NCBI GenBank assembly: GCA_028751875.1
Contig: CM054151.1
Span: forward strand, 38,685,870 to 38,749,869
Length of the DNA: 64,000 nt
Direction: 5' to 3'
DNA from: Rapana venosa
Taxonomy: Eukaryota > Mollusca > Gastropoda > Neogastropoda > Muricidae
Below, in pieces: positions 22,101 through 29,300 of the stretch. The notes under the pieces were generated by a model. The model worked only from the letters and a program-made list of their open reading frames with translations, did no database searches and had not been told where the DNA came from. Positions within the stretch are counted from its first letter, which is position 1, and the number at the start of each line of letters is the position of its first letter. The translations under genes and the position numbers were made by a program.

Positions 22101-25100
22101 TTTTCTTTACACACGCAAATGAACGGACTTATGAATGCCTGTATGCGCAACTCATGTGTGTACACACACACACAGAAATACACACACAGAGAAACACACA
22201 CATGCATATATAAACACTGACTTGCCATATCAATAATAACAACAAAATAAAGAGTTTTTGAGCAAATGGCATAGCAACATAGCAAGACAGCTGAAATTGG
22301 AACTGATACACCAATATCACTGAGGTTCTACTCGGTTGATGTGTTTTGGGGTATTTTCTTTTTAAATTCCGGAAACAGACTTCTTTTTTAAAAAAAACGG
22401 AATCATCACTAAAAACGGAAAAATTCCAGGAAAAAAGGAATGGCTGGCAGGGCAGCTTTGTAAGAGTCTGCTAAAAGACGGAGAGGCAGCTATCAGACCC
22501 ACCTGTCAGCCTCCTGCCAGTGTTCCTGCAGTTTCTCCCACAAGGCAGCATCAGATTCTGCACCAACAGCTCCAGAAAACTCCTCCTCCCACCTCTCCGT
22601 CAGAGACTTGGCACCCTGCACCATCAGTCCACACACCAGGTCACAGTCTTTCACAGCTTCCATCACCATCACACCAGGTCACAGTCTTTCACAGCTTCTA
22701 TCACCATCACACCAGGTCACAGTCTTTCACAGCTTCAATCACCATCACACCAGGTCACAGTCTTTCAAAGCTTCAATCACCATCACACCAGGTCACAGTC
22801 TTTCACAGCTTCCATCACCATCACACCAGGTCACAGTCTTCTCACAGGCTTCCATCCATCACACACCAGGTCACAGTCTTTCACAGCTTCCATCACCATC
22901 ACACCAGGTCACAGTCTTTCACAGCTTCCATCACCATCACACCAGGTCACAATCTTTCAAAGCTTCAATCACCATCAGTCCACACACACCAGGTCACAGT
23001 CTTTCACAGCTTCAATCACCATCACACCAGGTCACAGTCTTTCACAGCTTCGATCACCATCACACCAGGTCACACTGTCTTTCACAGCTTCAATCACAAA
23101 CACACCAGATCATTGTCCTTGTCTGCATCCTTGTAACTGGTTTTTTTTTAATTATTAGCAACTATCTTCTTAACTACTGCCTTATTTACTAGTCAATTCT
23201 GATATTTCGAAACGTATACTAAAAAATCACTTTAAAATCTCATTTTGAGTGGCAACGCTCATGATTTTACACAATAAACAATACAAAAGTAGGAAACAAT
23301 ATGAAAACAAAGAAAGATACCATCTCGGCTTTGAAATAACATTCACTACAATGCAAAATACAGAGCGTCGCCACAGTTCAAATCTACACCAGGTAGCAAC
23401 ATCAATCCCTACGTCCTGTTAACAAGACAGAAAATGTCAGCTCACCTCAGCGGTCCTGAAGTCAGACACCCAGTCTTCAGCCGCTCCTCTGCGGATTGTT
23501 CCAGAACCTTGTTGTCCTGGATGGTGATTTCTCCGTCCCCGATCCTCTTCACGAACTTCATGAACTGCCAAACACCACACACATTTCCCTTTACTGGAAT
23601 GCTTTGTTTCCTCAATAGTACTGATTCTTCCCTGGAGGGGGCAGGATAGCCTAGACATTAGAGCGATGTGCTCGCAATCTTATGGTATGGGTTCAAGTTA
23701 CCACCAAAGCACCTGTTCAAGGGGATTTTTTCCTTGGAGTTAACATCAGTACCAACTCTATTCCCCTGAAAGTGCTTTGGATGAGATTATAAAACCAAGA
23801 TCCCACGTGTGAACATACACAGAACATCTTGCGCACACATGAAAAACATGTTCCACCTTTTGGAAGAGTAGGCCATTGCATGCTGGTAGGAACAGATGAC
23901 AACTTTTTTTTTTTTTAAACGCATGCACACTGGTGTTATGCTCAGACATCATTCCCAAAGTTGGAATGCGTTACCTTAATGGCAGGCACAAATAGTCACA
24001 TACACAAAATCTTACAAATGGTGAACCTCAGCGCTCTAGCCAAGGAATGGGAGAAAGATGACTGCGACGGCAATGAGGGAACTGTTTACAACTGTCCACT
24101 CATTTTATTTAGCCTAGAGTGCTGTGTGCTGTGCAGTACACAAGCCCTGTATTCACAACACTGCACCACACAGCTTGCTGAAAAGCTTGGAAACAGGATA
24201 ACAAAACAACAACAACAACAACAACACACCCTGCTCAAAATGAACTTGGGCTCTTGCAGGCGATAAAATTTTCCCTAACAATTTCACAAGTTCTAAAGTA
24301 CACTTATCACTGCTGATCTTTTTTTCTTTTAAGCAATTCACAAATAACACTTTTTTCTTTTCTTTTTTTAATTTTTAGTGAAATGACATAAGATAAAAAA
24401 CAAACCAATAACATATTTGTCTTTAACATATAACAGGCATCTCACCTCTGATATTTCATATGCATACAAATCTTTGTGGTAATTTCTCTATATATGCTAG
24501 ATGCCCAAAATTGAAATTAGGACAAACACTTCCTCTCCATGTATGCTCTGCAAAGATTTTAATGCAAACTGTCACTGAATAATCACTAGAAGTCTATGCA
24601 TAGTGCACTACAAGCCAAAATATAGCTAAAATCTTTCAGAGTAAATGTTATTACAATGACCCAGTAGTTCCACTATCACACACACACACACACAGACTAC
24701 AGCTTTTCTTTCTTTTTCTTTGTTTCACTCTACTGTGTACTACCTCTGACTGGTTGATTTTAGGATCAGTGATAGACCCAAGCAGTTCCTTAGCAGTGGC
24801 CTCCAGTTCCTTGCTGTCTTCCTGACGTGATTCAAACTCCTCCACCCAGCTTGGGTCTGACAACATCTGCCTGTCAAATTCTGCAGCCCTAATGGAGAAA
24901 AAGATGACAATACCTCACATGACATTCATTACTCAACCCAATAGAATGTACAGGAAAGCAAACTATCACAACAAAATGGTGGGGGGGCAGGATAGCCTGG
25001 TGGTTTGAGCACTGCGCTTGTGATCTGATTGCCCAGGATCAATCCCAGGTTTGAGCTACCTTCGAACACCCATTCAAGGGGATTTTTTCGCCTGGAGTTA

Positions 25101-28100
25101 ACATCAGAGCACTCCCAAAAAGTCCTTTGGAAGAGACTATAAACCAAAGGTCCAGTGTTTGAATGCATGCAGAACATCTTGCGCACACATTAAACCCTAT
25201 TCCATCTTTCAGAAGACTAGGTCATGGCTTACTGGAAGGAATGGATGATAAAGATAAACACTAAGTCCAAGTGTGGTCAGTTCCTGCTATAATTAGCACT
25301 GGCTGGCCCCAGCTGGGCTGGGCTGGGATGGATAGCAGCTGAGAGAAGGTGAAACTGACAGCCATGAGCTGAATACTCATCTCTTGTCAACTGTTGAACC
25401 TATCACTATCATGAGACCTCTCCACTTTTTCCTTGGATTTGATGGACAAAGAACATGCAATGCTTTTCAAACACAGCCTTCCCCTGTGAGGATGCCGGGC
25501 ACCTGTCAGTATGAATAGCATCCCCAACTTTTGGAAAATCTGTATTTGAAACTCCCCCTTTTCTGTCCCTCTCTTTGTTTCTGCCATGTTCCTGTGCCTT
25601 CTTTTTGTCTATTTTCTGCCTTCTAGGTCCATTCTTCTGCCTTTTTTCTAGAAAGATTTAAAAGATAACAATTCTGTCCTATGCCAAAGTCAGACGCACT
25701 GGGTGGCCTGACTTGTCAGGCACTTAACAGTGCAGTGCATTTTCGCTCATATGTCAGATGATAATGGTTGCTGTCTGAGCATCCAACATAGAAGAAGAAG
25801 AAAACATGGCCACAGAGCTTGACTTTCCCATCCCTTCCTCTTTTCCTTCCTTCCTTTCTCTTCTCTTTCCTTTCTCTTTTCCTTCCTTCTATTCTTTTCT
25901 TCCTTTCTCTTTCCTTCTTCCTTCTCTTTTTCTTTCCTTTCTCTTTTCATTCCTTCCATTCTCTTTTTTACTTCCATCCTCTCTTTTTTTCCTTCCTTCC
26001 TTTCTTTTTCTTCCTTTCTCTTTTCCTTTCTTTCTTTTTTCCTTCCTTTCTTTTCTTTCTTTCTCTTTCCTCTCCTTCTCTTCATTTCTTCCTTTCTCTT
26101 CATTTCCTTTCTTTCTCTTCATTTCCTTCCTTTCTTTCCTCCTTCTTTCTCTTTCCTCCCTTCTTTTCGTTCCCCTTCCTTTCTGTTCCCTCCTTCCTTC
26201 TTTTCCTCCTTCTTCTCTTCCCTCCCTTCCTTCCTCTTTCCCTCCCTTCCTTCTCTCTCCCTCCCTTCCTTCCTCTTTCCCTCCCTTCCTTTCTCTCTCC
26301 TCCCTTCCTTCCTCTTTCCCTCCCTTCCTTCCTCTTTCCTCCCTTCCTTTCTCTCTCCCTCCCTTCCTTCCTCTTTCCCTCCCTTCCTATCTCGTTCCCT
26401 CCCTTCCTTCCTCTTTTCCTCCCTTCCTTTCTCGTTCCCTCCCTTCCTTCCTCTTTCCCTCCCTTCCTATCTCGTTCTCTCCCTTCCTTTCTCTTTTCCT
26501 CCCTTCCTTTCTCTCTCCCTCCCTTCCTTTCTCTTTTCCTTCCTTCCTTTCTCACCACACATGCTCTGGCTGATCAGCTTGGTCCAGATACTCAGCCGCC
26601 CACTTTGTGTCTGCAGGGGCGAGCGCTGGTCGGGTGGAGTCAAACTCTGCTGCCCAGGCAGTGTCCCTGGGCACGCTGTTTTCTGCTGCCATGAACTCAT
26701 CTGCCCAACCTCCGTCTGCTGCTAGTTCTACAATGGCAGGAGCTGCAAACACAAGTTACAACTGGTGAGGTGACTTAGGCGACAAATGTGTGGGGGATGT
26801 GGATAATAAAAATAGATTTTGGATTTTAAAGAAAAAAACCCAACCCAAGAGAACAAAACCACATGAGTAAGCAAGTCAGCATGTGCTTGAGCACTCACAT
26901 ATGAACACACGCTTACACACACACACAACGTGCGCACACACACACACACATTTGATAGCTTGATGAAATAAAGAAATTGCACTACTTATTCAATGTACCA
27001 TCTGAAAATAAAAGTTTGACTTTGACACACACAAGAACACACACACATACACAAAAACACACCCACCCCTACAAAAACCAAACCAATAAAGTACAAGACA
27101 TAATACCCAAAAGACAACGTCCATGCCCTGCACCTGACCTCTCTGAGGGGCCTGCGCTATCTCAGCCTCCTCTATCTCCCGCATCTCCTGCAGCAGACTG
27201 GCCATGTGGAACGTCTGGGGTGCCATTACCGCGGTCTGGCCTGCCAGAAACTCTCCCACCAACTGCAACAACACAAAAACCCTTCTTCAACTGACTGAAA
27301 GAACCCCCTAACTGCAACCAGTTACAGTACACACTAGCACTTCATTGACTGAGAGAAATTAACCCTCTAACTGCAACCAGTTACACACAAACCATTACTG
27401 AGAGAAATTAACCCTCTAACTGCAACCAGTTACACACAAACCAATACTGACAGAAATTAACCCTCTAACTGCAACAAGTTACAAACACAAAAACCTTATC
27501 AAATGACAGAGATTAACTTCCTAACTGCAACAAATTACACATACCAAAATACCTTAGTAATCACTAGGCACTACCCAGGTGTTACAGTCCTGAAACCTTT
27601 TGGAAAACAGCACTTTTTAAAGACCTTTTCTTTTTTAAATTGAAGCGGAAAAAATAGTGGTCATGTTTGTAGTTAAGAAATTCAGTTTGGCTTTAAAAAA
27701 AAGAAAAAAAAAAGGTCCAAACATTGCTCTGCAGTTGTTGGTTTATGTCATTGTTAATTTTCATTTATGTTTCCAGCACTGAATGTAAAGTTCTCATGAA
27801 AATTGATTGATTCAGAATATTTATATCTGCTGAGCTATCATCAAAATGGGAACCAAATTAAATGGGGAACTACTTATCCATACCTATGATGTGGCCTGTC
27901 ATTTGAAGCAAGATCACTAGACCAAGAAACATTGGCTACAAGTACATCCTCAATATCAAACAGTCTGCTCTCCATATGGGTTAAGTTCAGTCTTTTTTTT
28001 TTTTTAGCCTTAGCTTAGATAACCACAAAAAAGGGAGTTCTATTCCTGAGAAGTGTAAAAAAAAAAAAAAAAAATCTGATGTCACTGTAGTCAAACTAAC

Positions 28101-29213
28101 TTTGAGCCTATCATTAGTATCAAAAATAGGTTTGCAAAAAAATCATCTACCAATCTTCCAGACCTAAACTTTCCAAGAGTTCTTCAAAACCTCACTTGAT
28201 ATGTTATTCATTCCAGGGGATTTGCTATCAGCAAGAATCAGTTAAAACTAAAGCTATATTATATATATATTTTTAAAATTAAAAAGAAAAAGAGAAAAGT
28301 CGCATTCTATCAGATATGAAAACTAGATAAGATTTAAAGGATCATCTTATTTTTGTAAGCATAAGAACAAATTTGAGGTATTATCAAACACACTCATGAC
28401 ACACACACATATACACGTCTCACACACACACACATATGCATGCACACATGACACATGCACGCATATGCACACATACACACACACATTAAGTCTAAGGACA
28501 GTCCTTTGGATGAGACTATAAACCGAGGCCCCGTGTATAAACGCATGCAGAACATTGTGCGCACACGTTAAATCCTGTTCCGCTTTTTGAAAGAGTAGGC
28601 CATTGTGTGCCGGTGGGAACAGATGACAAAATTTACAAAACTGCATACACACAGGGACTGGATGTAAAAAAGCACATGAGTGCTTATTCCATTATCCTCG
28701 ATATATAAAAAAAAAAATAATAATAAAGGCACAAGCAGCTCACATAAATCTCACCTCATCAGGATGAGCCACATCCACTGGACGCCCAACCTACCAAACA
28801 AAGACATGCAACAGTTTAGTCAAATGCTAATTAGTACTAGTAATAGTTTGGACATCATCCCCCAAGGCACAATATGCCTATCTTAATGATGGGCAAACAG
28901 CTACAGCCAAGGAAAAACAACAACAACAAAATCAAATTAATAATCATAGCAAACTCGATCAAAGAAAATAGCAATGGGAAATTATGGCAAAACTGTCTAA
29001 TAATTAAAAATAGAAATGACTAGTTTCAATGAACAAAGCATACTCTGTGTGCATGTGTGTGTGTGTGTGCGAGTGTGTGTGCCAGTGCATGTGTGCGTGT
29101 GCCAGTGTGTGTGTGTGTGTGCGTGCCAGTGTGTAGTAGTTCTTCAGTTTAACGTCATTCCACTAATTAGTGATATCAAACGGGAGAGAGGGAGGGAGTG
29201 AGTGAGTGAGTGA

Positions 29214-29300
<87 letters not shown>

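Noticed and set aside
23634..23705. Genuine tRNA gene
   Set aside because: A and B boxes are recognisable, but no acceptor stem or anticodon arm folds, and the segment leads into a dispersed SINE body.
25747..26694. Long Phe/Ser/Leu-rich and Lys/Glu/Arg-rich ORFs
   Set aside because: They are frames through a polypyrimidine simple repeat; no domain and no codon structure.
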